Positions 20,033 through 30,400 of a DNA stretch of 64,000 nucleotides are shown piece after piece. A model generated the notes under the pieces. That model did no database searches and was not told the DNA's origin. It saw only the letters and a program-made list of their open reading frames with translations. Position numbers and translations under genes: made by a program. Source of the stretch: Trichomonas vaginalis G3 (taxonomy: Eukaryota > Parabasalia > Trichomonadida > Trichomonadidae); the NCBI RefSeq assembly GCF_026262505.1, contig NC_067203.1:9238001-9302000 (forward strand), given 5' to 3'. Within the stretch, counting starts at the first letter, position 1, and every line of letters starts with the position of its first letter.

Positions 20033-20911
20033 ATGACAAAACTTTCGAAATCAACTCCAGCAAATTTCTCAAAAATTCATATCGTTGACTGGAGCTTAAT
20101 CGAAAGTATAGATCCCATGGTGTTAAAAGTTACTAATGATAGGAAATCAATGAAAAAAATTGTGAAAAACTTTTTAAATGCAAATGCTTTATTTAAAGAT
20201 CCATCATTTTGTCCTCCAGAACTAGTTCTGAAGTATTTTCAAATCTTACAAGTATCTGTTGCAGAATTAATCAACGAAAATAATCAATTACGTGAAACTC
20301 TCAATGAAAAGACGCAAGAAGCCAGAAAAACGAAACTTAAGTTACAACAAAGTCAAACAATTCAACTTCAAGAAAAAGCTAAAACTCAAACTCTTCCAAA
20401 AACAATATTCCAGTGCCCATTTTGCCCTAAAGCATATTACACACAGCATTACGTTCATAAGCATATTGCGAAAGATCATCAAGAAGATGTTAACAAACTC
20501 ACAAAATCTGCACCAGTACCAACGAGAAGGAAAAAATCTAAGCAAAGTAAAGAAGATATTGATGCTTTAAGAGGTGAATTACAAGCAATGTTTGACAAGT
20601 TCGATACTACTACTAGACAAGAACAAGAGGAACAATATGTTCGCTATTCGAAGAGATTCCGTAATTTAGAACAAAAGATAGATAATTTAGGTCAAAACGA
20701 TAAGTTCAAGAAACCACTTATTAAAAGAAAGAATGATTTAATGAACTCTTATGCAATTTATTCTTCTGATCAAAAGGGAAGCGATTCATCATCTAGTGAG
20801 TCTAATAACAGTTCAAATAAGCGCACAGATAGCCATCAAAATAGTAATAAGGTTGAAAGCACAACTCTTGGCGAAGGAACAATCGATAAGAGTAGGGGTA
20901 ATTTTAGCTAA
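20033..20911 (+). CDS. DZIP1-like C2H2 zinc-finger protein, 3' end split by a MULE
   Basis: 292 residues as now readable from the ATG at 20033. Residues ~15-90 match the Dzip-like N-terminal domain (IHIVDWSLIESIDPMVL ... FCPPELVLKYFQILQ). A coiled coil follows (~80-115), then one C2H2 finger (C128, C131, H144, H149; FQCPFCPKAYYTQHYVHKH), a second coiled coil (~175-230) and a Ser/Asn-rich tail. DZIP1/Iguana proteins act at the basal body and ciliary transition zone, which fits a flagellate. Host coding sequence ends in the duplication CAATCGATAA (20880-20889); the last codons before the present stop belong to the transposon. The original 19 C-terminal codons lie at 24904-24961 in the correct frame. 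Much shorter than animal DZIP1 (~870). Confidence 0.75.
   Translation: MTKLSKSTPANFSKIHIVDWSLIESIDPMVLKVTNDRKSMKKIVKNFLNANALFKDPSFCPPELVLKYFQILQVSVAELINENNQLRETLNEKTQEARKTKLKLQQSQTIQLQEKAKTQTLPKTIFQCPFCPKAYYTQHYVHKHIAKDHQEDVNKLTKSAPVPTRRKKSKQSKEDIDALRGELQAMFDKFDTTTRQEQEEQYVRYSKRFRNLEQKIDNLGQNDKFKKPLIKRKNDLMNSYAIYSSDQKGSDSSSSESNNSSNKRTDSHQNSNKVESTTLGEGTIDKSRGNFS
20880..20889. repeat. MULE target-site duplication, left copy
   Basis: CAATCGATAA, repeated exactly at 24894-24903. A 10-bp duplication is within the 9-11 bp range of Mutator-like elements. Confidence 0.8.
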
Positions 20912-20919
20912 AAGTGACA
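20900..20919 (+). repeat. MULE terminal inverted repeat, left
   Basis: AATTTTAGCTAAAAGTGACA, the exact reverse complement of 24864-24883. It contains the palindrome TTTTAGCTAAAA and the reverse complement of the GTCACTTTT box. Confidence 0.85.
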
Positions 20920-20969
20920 CGCCTGTAAAAAGTGACACGCCCGTGAAGGGTGTGATTACCGATCGGTAA
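20910..20969 (+). repeat. MULE left subterminal repeats and 14-bp palindrome
   Basis: Two direct copies of AAAAGTGACACGCC (20910-20923 and 20928-20941) followed by the perfect palindrome TTACCGATCGGTAA (20956-20969). Arrays of this sort often bind transposase in MULEs; that role is inferred. Confidence 0.6.
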
Positions 20970-21039
20970 TTTCGACAGTTTAGAATTTAAAATTTTTTAT
21001 GGAACTGTTGCGAGTTTCATAAAGAATTTAAGGAATATA

Positions 21040-21165
21040 AGCAAAGATTTGAATCAAAATCTTAGACCTAAGCCGCTCGATTCGCTCGCGGCTTCCGCGA
21101 ATTACAGATCAGCAAAGATTTGAATCAAAATCTTCGAACTAAGCTGATCGCTTCGCTCGCGGCTT
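21040..21165 (+). repeat. MULE internal tandem pair with GC-rich stems
   Basis: A 71-bp period: a 24-nt AGCAAAGATTT... segment at 21040-21063 and 21111-21134, each followed by a GC-rich stem. The first stem is AAGCCGC/GCGGCTT (21070-21076/21088-21094). In the second copy (21141-21165) the left arm has diverged to AAGCTGA, which instead pairs with GATCAGC upstream. Confidence 0.6.
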
Positions 21166-22600
21166 TCTTTATTATTTTAAATTTGCATATTTCCATCAAA
21201 AGTTCATAAGGTAAAAAATTTCGTTTATATTAAAAGGTAACTAAACTCCTTTCGCCGATCCGATTTGCTCCATATTTAAAATATAGCTTGCATATGTAGA
21301 AGAAAAGCTAATTTTGAAGTACGCCCCAAATCCACCAACAGGATTTCGAGCTACTAAAAAGGTACTTTTAAATGTGATTTTTTTTATAAAAAATTAAATT
21401 TATTTTAAGATCAGACTAAAAACTAATTTTATGGAAAATCTATATCGACAAATTTATTACTTATTGGGTATATAGATTTTTTGATTATGGCGATTATGTC
21501 TGATATGCTTCCAATAAGCCAAAACACATTTCATACTGATTTCTATAAAAGGTATCTTTATTATAGAAGTGTAAGCTATATCTGTTTGTTTTTTTATTAT
21601 AACAAATTCAAAATTCTCTTATAAGGATTAGATGAAATCTGTATTACTAAATCATTAGCTAAATGAAGGTTCAAATAGAAAGTAAATATCAATTTATATG
21701 ATACTGAAACCAAATAGTTCTTTTAATAAAAGATAACACGCTGAAAATTATTGAGTATTTGCAAATCTCAAAAATCTATTGGTGAATTTGGCTCAACTTT
21801 TAAAATTATAACATCCATATCAAATCATAAAAGCAGACAAAAATTAAAGCCAAACCTATCGGCCAATTTTTTTTTGATATTTTGATTTTTGAGGTATACT
21901 TTTAAAAGTGGATTTAAAGCACTTATGAAAAAACATTAACTTCTGTCGTTATGATTATTGATTTAGACAATAATGATTTTAATCTTTGATTATCAAAACA
22001 CTAAAGTCATCTTTTTAACATTTGCTTGGTAGCATTAACTCAAGTCTAAAGTACTATTTTATGTGGCACTCTTAGAATTTTTGTATTCATTGTACACGCT
22101 GAAATAGTACCATTAAAGTTATGGCGGACTTTCAAAAAATAGTTTGGTCACCTTTTTATATTATTGCAAAATAAAATCTTCATTATCAAAATAATATTAA
22201 AAGATAATATAATATAATTTATAAACAACTATTATTTAATAAAGTTTAATTGCCAAGGTCCATCTAATTTTTTGATTTTTAATGTTTTATGAATTTTATT
22301 TATCATGTATATATCTAATGAAGATTATATATGTAGAAGATAAGTACCTTAATATGTACGTAAAAATTAATGAAATTTATTTTGAATGTAGAACCGAGCA
22401 ATTTTCAAATTTTGTGCTTTTTTTGAATTTTCTCGATACCAGATAAGTTGTGTTGGCTAAATAATATATGGATACAATGTGTCTTATAGATGAATATATG
22501 CACAAAGTTTAAGAGGCCATTTTCTTTCAGAAACCGAGATTTGTGAATTTTTTCAAATTTTGTGCTTTTTTTGATATTGAAATTTCATTTCATTTTTTTG

Positions 22601-24273
22601 ATGCATATCGATGCACCATGCGAACTTAAAGAAAGGCTATCTTATATAGATGCTATGAAAGCTGTCATTGATAACGAATGCCATGCAGGTTGTCCATATC
22701 AATTAAAAAAAATCCAAATTTAGGGGGAACAAAATTAAAATTCAGGTGCAGTGCAGATAAATGTGAAGCATGTATCTCATTTCTAAAGGATGATGAAGAA
22801 TATATCCTAACAGAATATAATGGAACACATAATCACAATCAAATCAAAGATGAGACAAAGAAATACCACACATTATCACAATGCTATCGTCGGGTACTTA
22901 TTAATTTTATAAAACAGGGGGGTGATCCGAAAATGGCTCAAATTGAATGCGACAAAAAACTTGATCTGGATGATCCACTTAACAGGCCATCTTTTTTGAA
23001 TGCATCTTCAGATCAAATGAAAACAATTCAGGAAAAAGGAAATAAAAAGATCAAAGGTATTCAAAAGTACGATGATAATCAATTCAAGTCAACTCAATTA
23101 TTTAAGGGTATCAAAGAACAAGAGTCACCAAAAGATTTAATTTATTTCGATGTCGATAATTACAACAAACCAAAGAAATTAATCTTTTATTATGCTTCTT
23201 TCAAATTTCTGGACATAATCAAAATTGTGAAAGAGCATTTTATTGATGCAACCCATTCATTACTTGAATTTAAAATGTTGTTTTACATGATATCAGCCAA
23301 ATTTCCAAATACACATGCATTCCCAATTTTTCAATTTGTCGTTTATCCAAACACTTCAGAAAATATTGCATTCTGTCTCAAGGCATTTTTTAACTGGGCA
23401 AAAGTAAAACCAAAATATTTTATGTCAGATTGTGCACAAGAAATCGAAAATGCGATTATCAACTCTTTTCCAGAAGTTATCCTTCATTGGTGTGCAGTTC
23501 ATGTAATGAGGGCGTTCAGAAAAAATTTGAAAGATTATGCATTTGAGAGTTCAGACAAATTGATATTAGATACAAAAATGAACTATCTTGCATACGGCAG
23601 AAATGGCAAGAAAGAATGGATTGAACCAACGTTCAAAAAAATTCTGGAAATAGCCGAAAAATTCCCAGAATTTTCAAAATACATACAAAATCAATGGATA
23701 TCAAACCAAGAAAGATGGACAGCCGCTGAAAGAGATGAAAATTTAGCTCTCACAAATAACATTTCAGAATCGATTAACAAAAAAATTAAATATTACTACT
23801 TTGGCGGAACAATTTTCATGAGATTTGATCGATTTGTGATGAAATTAATCGATTTTATCGTTCCTTCATTTTATTACAGAATTTCTCAAGATATAAGGCT
23901 CAGAGACAAAATTCCAAATCCGTTGCCATCTGAAAAAAAGCCAAAAAAGTCTACAATCAGACTGGATACAGAAAAATGTATAATGCTCACTGATAAAATT
24001 AAATCGTTAATAGTTAACTCATCAGCAAACTTAAATACGCTTCAATTGGGTTTAGATGACCTACTTGATAAAGTTGTCAAGGCAGCAAAGGTTCAAAAAC
24101 GAATGACCCAGTATTTTTCGAAATTAAGTATCCCAATGGAAATCAAGCTTAGTATTCTCACGCAAATTACAGAATTTGGATGCAATACCCCTCAATTCAT
24201 TGTTGAGAATGCCAAGTCTTTTCAAGATAAAATTATTACAGATTTCCACCTTCAAATTTATACAACATTATAA
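22601..24273 (+). CDS. MULE transposase (one frameshift near the N-terminus)
   Basis: The protein probably starts at the ATG at 22601 (MHIDAPCELKERLSYIDAM), then shifts frame in an A8 run at 22705-22712 and continues to the stop at 24273. The N-terminal zinc site (FRCSADKCEACIS ... THNHN) is of the FLYWCH/WRKY-GCM1 type common in MULEs. The DDE core is intact: first Asp in HFIDATH, second in FMSDCAQE, then the CxxH-like WCAVHVMRAF signature, and the Glu in TNNISESINKKIK. It would cut and paste the element by recognising its inverted repeats. The A8 slip is a single change and could be a sequencing error, so activity cannot be judged. Confidence 0.88.
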
Positions 24274-24353
24274 AAATTTATGAATAAAAACTTGATATAA
24301 AATAACATTTTTATTTTTACTAAGAAAAAAAGGTTTTTGATAATAAATTTATT

Positions 24354-24703
24354 TTATTTCGAAAAAGTAGCAATAATCGTAAAAGGGTATTGATAGGCTT
24401 GCTAAAGTAACTAATTTTAGCTGTCAAATACTTTTGTATTTTGAAGTAAATTAGTATAAATTTGTTTTTACTTTTATTTCGAAAAAGTAGCAATAATCGT
24501 AAAAGGGTATTGATAGGCTTGCTAAAGTAACTAATTTTAGCTGTCAAATACTTTTGTATTTTGAAGTAAATTAGTATAAATTTGTTTTTACTTTATTTCG
24601 AAAAAGTAGCAATAATCGTAAAAGGGTATTGATAGGCTTGCTAAAGTAACTAATTTTAGCTGTCAAATACTTTTGTATTTTGAAGTAAATTAGTATAAAT
24701 TTG
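24354..24703 (+). repeat. three 120-bp tandem repeats in the MULE 3' part
   Basis: Three nearly identical units of 119-120 bp beginning at about 24361, 24481 and 24600 (each starting GAAAAAGTAGCAATAATCG); the last is slightly truncated. The near-identity points to recent amplification. They start shortly after the transposase stop and may serve as 3' subterminal sites. ORFs here on the minus strand merely translate the repeat. Confidence 0.85.
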
Positions 24704-24744
24704 ATATTATTTTAACTCCCTTTGAAAACCTCAATTTTCCATAC

Positions 24745-24806
24745 AGAGGGAACGGGAATAGCATCCAATATTCCCTGAGAATGGTTGCGCATTCTCAGTT
24801 CCCTCT
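24745..24806 (+). repeat. perfect three-way-junction inverted repeat
   Basis: Three nested perfect stems with no unpaired junction bases: AGAGGGAAC (24745-24753) with GTTCCCTCT (24798-24806); GGGAATA (24754-24760) with TATTCCC (24769-24775); TGAGAAT (24776-24782) with ATTCTCA (24791-24797). Only two 8-nt loops are unpaired. It lies inside the MULE, 87 bp from its right end. It might be a transposase-binding or cruciform site, or a structured RNA; no known family matches. Confidence 0.8.
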
Positions 24807-24863
24807 ATATTTCGAACGAAGCTCTCATCGGTCTTTTTTTTAATACTAAACGTTTTTTTTCCC

Positions 24864-24883
24864 TGTCACTTTTAGCTAAAATT
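24864..24883 (-). repeat. MULE terminal inverted repeat, right
   Basis: TGTCACTTTTAGCTAAAATT, the exact inverse of the left repeat, 10 nt inside the right duplication CAATCGATAA (24894-24903). Confidence 0.85.
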
Positions 24884-24893
24884 TGGGTTTGCC

Positions 24894-24961
24894 CAATCGA
24901 TAATCCATCAGATTCTCTAGAAAATCAATTTGTAATAGAATCATCACATACATTCGATTAA
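24894..24961 (+). pseudogene. severed C-terminus of the DZIP1-like gene plus right target duplication
   Basis: The duplication CAATCGATAA (24894-24903) is followed by 19 codons and a TAA stop at 24959-24961. In the frame set by the upstream gene they read NPSDSLENQFVIESSHTFD. Its Ser/Asn/Glu composition continues that of the tail at 20780-20880. It is now cut off from its promoter by the MULE. The open frame is short, so the strength of the call rests on the duplication and frame agreeing. Confidence 0.7.
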
Positions 24962-25259
24962 ACCTCTTTATTTGTTTGTACGAATTTCTTTACTTTTTTT
25001 TAAGGGGGTATGTTTGAATAGTTGTAAATTTTTTAAAAAAATCACCTTTTCTCCATATCGCGGCAATATTTTTGGACAAACATAAGTGCTATGAGCACAG
25101 TCATAGTCAGAGTAGGTACTGACAAAGTTTCGACGATCACACTATTCTACGTATGTTTGTCAGTTACTAACAAAAAAATTACTTAAAATTGAATCAAGTC
25201 ATTAAATACAAAACTAGAGTTTGCGAAAATGGTAGAAATGATCATTGCTACTATTTCCC

Positions 25260-25368
25260 CATAAAAATAGGAGAACAGAATTTTAATACACAGCAATAAC
25301 GTATGTAATTTAGCATGAAAATTGTAAGTTAAAGCTGTGTATTAAAATTCTGTTCTCCTATTTTTATG
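25260..25368. repeat. 35-bp perfect inverted repeat (foldback)
   Basis: The left arm 25260-25294 starts CATAAAAATAGGAGAACAG; the right arm 25334-25368 is its exact complement. The loop is 39 nt. Flanking bases continue to pair imperfectly for about 10 more positions. Probably a small foldback/MITE remnant or palindromic duplication. Confidence 0.85.
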
Positions 25369-26648
25369 AAGAAATAGTTGTAATGTTAGTTTAAAACAAG
25401 AAAAATTATGAAATCAAGATGACTCCAAAATATCAGATAGGGTCATTGATACACCATCAAAAATAAATCTGGATGAATATGGAATTAAATGTGCATCAAT
25501 TTTAGTAGATATTACCAATATTTTCATCAAAGCTATTTGAGAATGCGCAAAAACGCCCAAGTTAATGATTGCTCAATGATACCAAGACCAGTAAATACTT
25601 TGAGTAACTTTTTTTTGAAAATAATTTTTTAATCTGTTAAAAGAGCATAAAGGCATATACATTGATATTAAAAAGCAACGTAAAATTAATCTCAAGCTTT
25701 ATTGACTTCATAAATAAAATAAAGGTGATAGGGAATTCTTTCTCTCTAAAGTACTCACAAAATCTAGATTGAGAGGCGGTCAATGACTTTTGAGGGGAAA
25801 TTAACGCATGGAATTTAATATTATTTAGGTTGATATTCTTGCTTATTATTTCAGAAAAAAATCTTAAAAATTTCAATATGAAAATTGAAAGCAATTCAAA
25901 AAAATTGCTAACATGTAAATTTTAATATCCTATGCATAATTTCATATTTTGAACATTTTTTATTTTTGTTTAAAACTTAAAATTTTGCGAATTTAATATA
26001 ATTTATAAAATATAATACGTATATATATTTAAAATACACTAAATTTAATTGTTAATTGACGTTTTTGGGAATGAATTTTATCAAAACATGCCTGAATCCG
26101 AAAATTTGAAAGAACGAATTACACAATCATATATTTAGAATTCAAAATACAAACTTAAAGATTGTATACGTTTAAAATTATTCAGATTGTGTTTGATTTC
26201 CACTCATTCTGTTTCTTTTGAACTCTAACACTAACATTTCATGATGATTACATGATCCATTTATCCATGGTTGAATTGTTCCAGATTCTACCAGAAAATC
26301 AATCCAAATTTCTCAATGCATTCATGTTGATTGGACAAAATTTAAAATTTATCAGCCTGTTTCCAGAGAAACTCATATATTCCCTAATGAAATATAATTT
26401 TTGCTACATTTATTTCAATCAAATTTCAAAAAATTGACTGCAGAGCTTGAAAAGGTGATGAATCATGTTGTTATTAGATGTACATATTAGATTTACTATT
26501 TCCAAAAAAACGCTCAAATTTGAATAGTTTTTAGAAAATTTGGAATTACACTCCTTACATTATATATAATTAAATGTTTAAATTTTATTTATTTTTCCCT
26601 TTTAATTTTATAACGTGCTCTATCAAAACTAACCTCTCAATTGAAGGC

Positions 26649-26731
26649 CACAAAATCTAAGTAGTGAGGGTACACAAATTTTGTATGGAGTACGGTTCAA
26701 TTTTTGAGAGCCTCACTACTTAGATTTTGTG
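26649..26731. repeat. 21-bp perfect inverted repeat (foldback)
   Basis: Arm 26649-26669 (starting CACAAAATCTAAGTAG) pairs exactly with 26711-26731 around a 41-nt spacer. Outside the arms, AAGG/CCTT pair again. Unrelated in sequence to the 25.3-kb foldback. Confidence 0.8.
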
Positions 26732-27433
26732 ACTACCTTAGAATAATGAGCCATAAATTAGGAAAATAATTTCTATTGCATATCCATATCCAGTATTGGT
26801 GTACAATTATCCAAGTGATAGTCACACAATTTTGAAAAAAAACATCTTTTGAATGATTGAATGAAAATATCTAATAAAAAAGGTTCTTCGCAATTTATTT
26901 TCAATCACAACCGAATATGTACATTTTAATAATCTATGCTTTATTGGAAGAATAAAAATTACTATCATTAAATTCTGAAAAACAAATAAATATATCCACA
27001 GCCTATAGAACAATAAAAAAATTAGATTAAACTATAAAACAATATCATAAACTATTGAAATTATTTTTAAAGTTTAACCGTTTTCAGCGATACATTTCAC
27101 AGAAAATATTGAAAAGTAGTAATTTATGCCGACCAAAAAAAGACATCGATTTAATGTATGCACTAGTATTATAAAGAAATACAGAACAATGAAAATATTT
27201 TCTCAATATTTATCGCCAATAATTACAAGTACAATAGGATAAGCAATTTTCAAATGAATTGATCTCGATGCTAACGTGCTAATTCAATAGGATTATATTT
27301 TTTGAATTGATACACAAGGCGATGTTAAAAACAATTGATACTATTAAAAGAGATATACATTTTTTCATCATTTTATTTCATGTAAAATGAAATGTTCGAA
27401 AAATTGTGAGTATTGAAAATATTAGTTTGTGAA

Positions 27434-30400
27434 ATGGAGCAACCTGCTGAACCACACGTAGTTCAGAAAGAGACGCTCGTTTCAGAATCCACCTCATCAG
27501 AAGAGCCAAAGTTTACAGTCGGAAAGCTATCTTGTTTAACAGAAGTTTTCTTACCATGTCTATGGTTGTACGCTGCTTGCGAAGGTTCTTACGGAAACAC
27601 ACTAGCCCATCTTGTATTCATTCTTTTGTATGCGATTGGTGTCAATTCCGTTCACAAAATGTCCACAAAATTCCATAGATTACCCTGCTCTATCATTTTG
27701 TTCTCATTAATCTACTCATTAGCATATTTTATCACAGAAACGACTATTTATTACTTGCCGAAGAACAAAAGACCAACCATAACAAAAGCGATGAAATGTT
27801 TTGATTTCTTCGACAATGTTGACAAAATAATGTTCAAAACAACATTTGTTATTCTCCAAATGATCATTATCTTTGTTGATTTCATTTATTTAGCAAGTCG
27901 TACAACATTTGGACTTGCGTGGTATTCCCAGGCCCGAATTGTCATCATGCGCCACGTGATGATCCTCATTCGTCCACTTTTCCTATTCACGCAGTCCGTG
28001 CTCGTTGCCTCCACGAATTCCATTTATTTAACCTTTATGCCTGTAATTTTTGCACTCAAAATTATCTCATTTTGCTTACTATCCTGCAATATGCCTAAGT
28101 TTGTTAGCCATATCTACTGGACTTTATATGTTATCGGTGATATTGGTTTCATTGCTTACAAAGACCAGAGTTTCCACGGAACAGCCACATATGCATGGGT
28201 TCCAAGATGGGCTGTTGTCTCCGCTGCAGGTGTAAACCTTCTATTAATTGGCGCTATCATTGGATGCAACAGATACACTCATTCTTTCCCAATACGCTTA
28301 CTAAAGAACGTCAAAGTACCCGGATGGTTCTTACACATTATTCCATACATCGTAATTGTTACGTCAGGCCTCTTCTGCATATTAGAAGACTCATGGCAGT
28401 CATACGGTGTTCTTGCCTTCGCCAGCTTCACGTCATTGTTCGGCGTTGACTTCCTACAACGCTCCTCCCGCTTCGTTTTGACAGCAATGGCCGGTGTTTA
28501 CTGTGGTCAGACGTTATATTTCTACATTAAGAAGCAGCCAGGCTTCCATCCGAAATACAACTTCATTATATGCGTATTACAAGCCATATCTGCTGTATTT
28601 GTCCACTGTACATCAAGCAAAAAGGTTAATCTTGATAATGAATCTCCAGAACCAGAACACAAGTGGATGAATAAGATCATTCAAAGCGTTATCGTTACAA
28701 TATTCCTTGGTAATGTTATTCTTAACGCGATCTTCTCTTCAAAGTTCAATTTCTTAACATATGATATTCCATTAGCCTTTATCTTACTTCTTATGATCTT
28801 TAAGCTCTTTTACAGATGGGCATGGACAATTCTCAACTTAATTACATTCGCTTCAACTTCTATTTACTTCATTGCTCCATTATTGAAGAAACCATTGAAT
28901 ATTCCATGGTTATTCGATGGATCAGTTACTACAGAGCCAAGAAACATGCTTTCTAAAGTATGGCCGTTCTTAATTCTCTTCCTTCTTACTGCAATTCAGA
29001 GATATTACTACAGACCACCTCCAAAGATCGTTATCAAGTTCTCCAAGACTGTTGGTGTCTTCCTCGCATTATGTTTGTCATGCATTTACATTGATAACTC
29101 CATCTTTACTGTTTTATATCAATTATTGATCGTTGCGAACCTCTTTTTATACAAATGGAACTATGTTTTGATGGTTATCAACACTATTCTTACATCATTA
29201 CAGATCGTTGTCCTCGCAGCGTTCGGCTATGATGAAATTAAGAACAAATTTACGAATTCTGGCTTTTACTTCAAGTTCTTTGGTATCCAGACAAAGCCAG
29301 ATGTCATCAAAGACCAAATGAGCCCCATCATCATCCTTATTATGTACACTTTCTTCGGATCAATCGCGAGAAAATATGATACAACGGAAGATGGCAAGAT
29401 TCCTAAATGGATAACACTTATAATCGATAACTGTTGGGCCATTATCCTCAAATTCTCATTCTACTTCTTCTGGTCCGCGATCTTTTTGATGGTCATCGTA
29501 TCAAAGGGTGTTTCCATCGTTGGTGCTGTCATGCTCATGGTTCTTGGTATCGTGAAAGTCTTAGGCTGCAGAACGAAACAAATTGGTGTTGTATTATACG
29601 CTATATTTATTATAGATGTATTATTTGTAACAACGGTCGCTATTGTCAATGCTCCTGAGAAAGTTACAAAGGTTGTCAACCTCATTGGCCCACTTTGCGA
29701 TACAGTTCTTGCCAAATTTGCGAATGTTTTAGTTTGTTTATGCGCATTCATCAACATGAGCCACTTCGATACGAAAGAGATCCATCCAATCATCACAAAC
29801 ATCGGTGATTGCTTGGCTTCCATCTTGATTTCCGGTGTAGAATTCACATTAGTTGTCATGGCCATACAAGAAAACAACATTTTGAACATCTTTGGTGTTG
29901 TTTTGGTCTTGATCATCCTTTTGCACCCAAGAATGTCGTTAAGAGGTGCAAGAATCATAACAATTATTTTGAATTTTGTTTTAGGATATGTTTTAGCACT
30001 TCTCATTGTCAAATTCAACAAGCATAACACATGGTATGACTACTTGTTGTTGACAAATATCAAGATGATCGAAGTCTTCTACATATTCTTGACAATGTTC
30101 GCTTTTTCACTTTTCTGCGAATTCGGAACCCTCAATGTATCAGTTGGCCGATCATTCTTAACAGCCTACTTCCCAATGATACTCTCCGTGGCCGCAACTG
30201 TCATATCTTTCTATGCTCATACTTATTTAACGATGGTTCACACAATAATGCTCTGTGTCAACCTTCTCTTCTCATTCTACACCAATGACTTCCATTTGCG
30301 ATCGTTCACTGTTGTTATTTGGTACGCATTTGCCATCATATTAATCAAATCTCTCAGACCATTGAGATTTATCCCACAAACCAACTCTGTGTTCGATCAA

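Larger units (their letters stand above)
20890..24893 (+). mobile_element. Mutator-like (MULE) DNA transposon, 4.0 kb
   Basis: A 4,004-bp element between CAATCGATAA duplications. A 20-bp exact inverted repeat (AATTTTAGCTAAAAGTGACA at 20900-20919; its complement at 24864-24883) lies 10 nt inside each boundary. The outermost 10 nt do not match well. In order it holds: doubled AAAAGTGACACGCC (20910-20923, 20928-20941), a 14-bp palindrome, paired GC-rich stems at 21040-21165, about 1.4 kb of non-coding AT-rich DNA, a MULE transposase gene, three 120-bp tandem repeats, and a three-way-junction sequence. Removing the element together with one duplication rejoins the DZIP1-like frame. The transposase has one homopolymer frameshift, so the copy looks recent. 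Confidence 0.88.
24962..27433. other. long intergenic region with foldbacks and coding fossils
   Basis: About 2.5 kb without a supported gene. It holds two long inverted repeats (25260-25368 and 26649-26731), a weaker GACAAACATA/TATGTTTGTC pair near 25075-25153, a protein-like but interrupted plus-strand stretch around 25441-25590, and a 61-codon ORF at 26252-26437 of unknown relevance. The last ~400 bp are the Piezo upstream region, with no GTCACTTTT box. Confidence 0.45.

Noticed and set aside
24320-24547. 75-codon minus-strand ORF
   Set aside because: It is the translation of the 120-bp tandem repeat.
26252-26437. 61-codon ORF as a gene
   Set aside because: Too short, unrecognised and without an upstream box; left as part of the intergenic description.
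29461-30030. 189-codon minus-strand ORF within Piezo
   Set aside because: Antisense shadow; the plus frame has clear Piezo character throughout.
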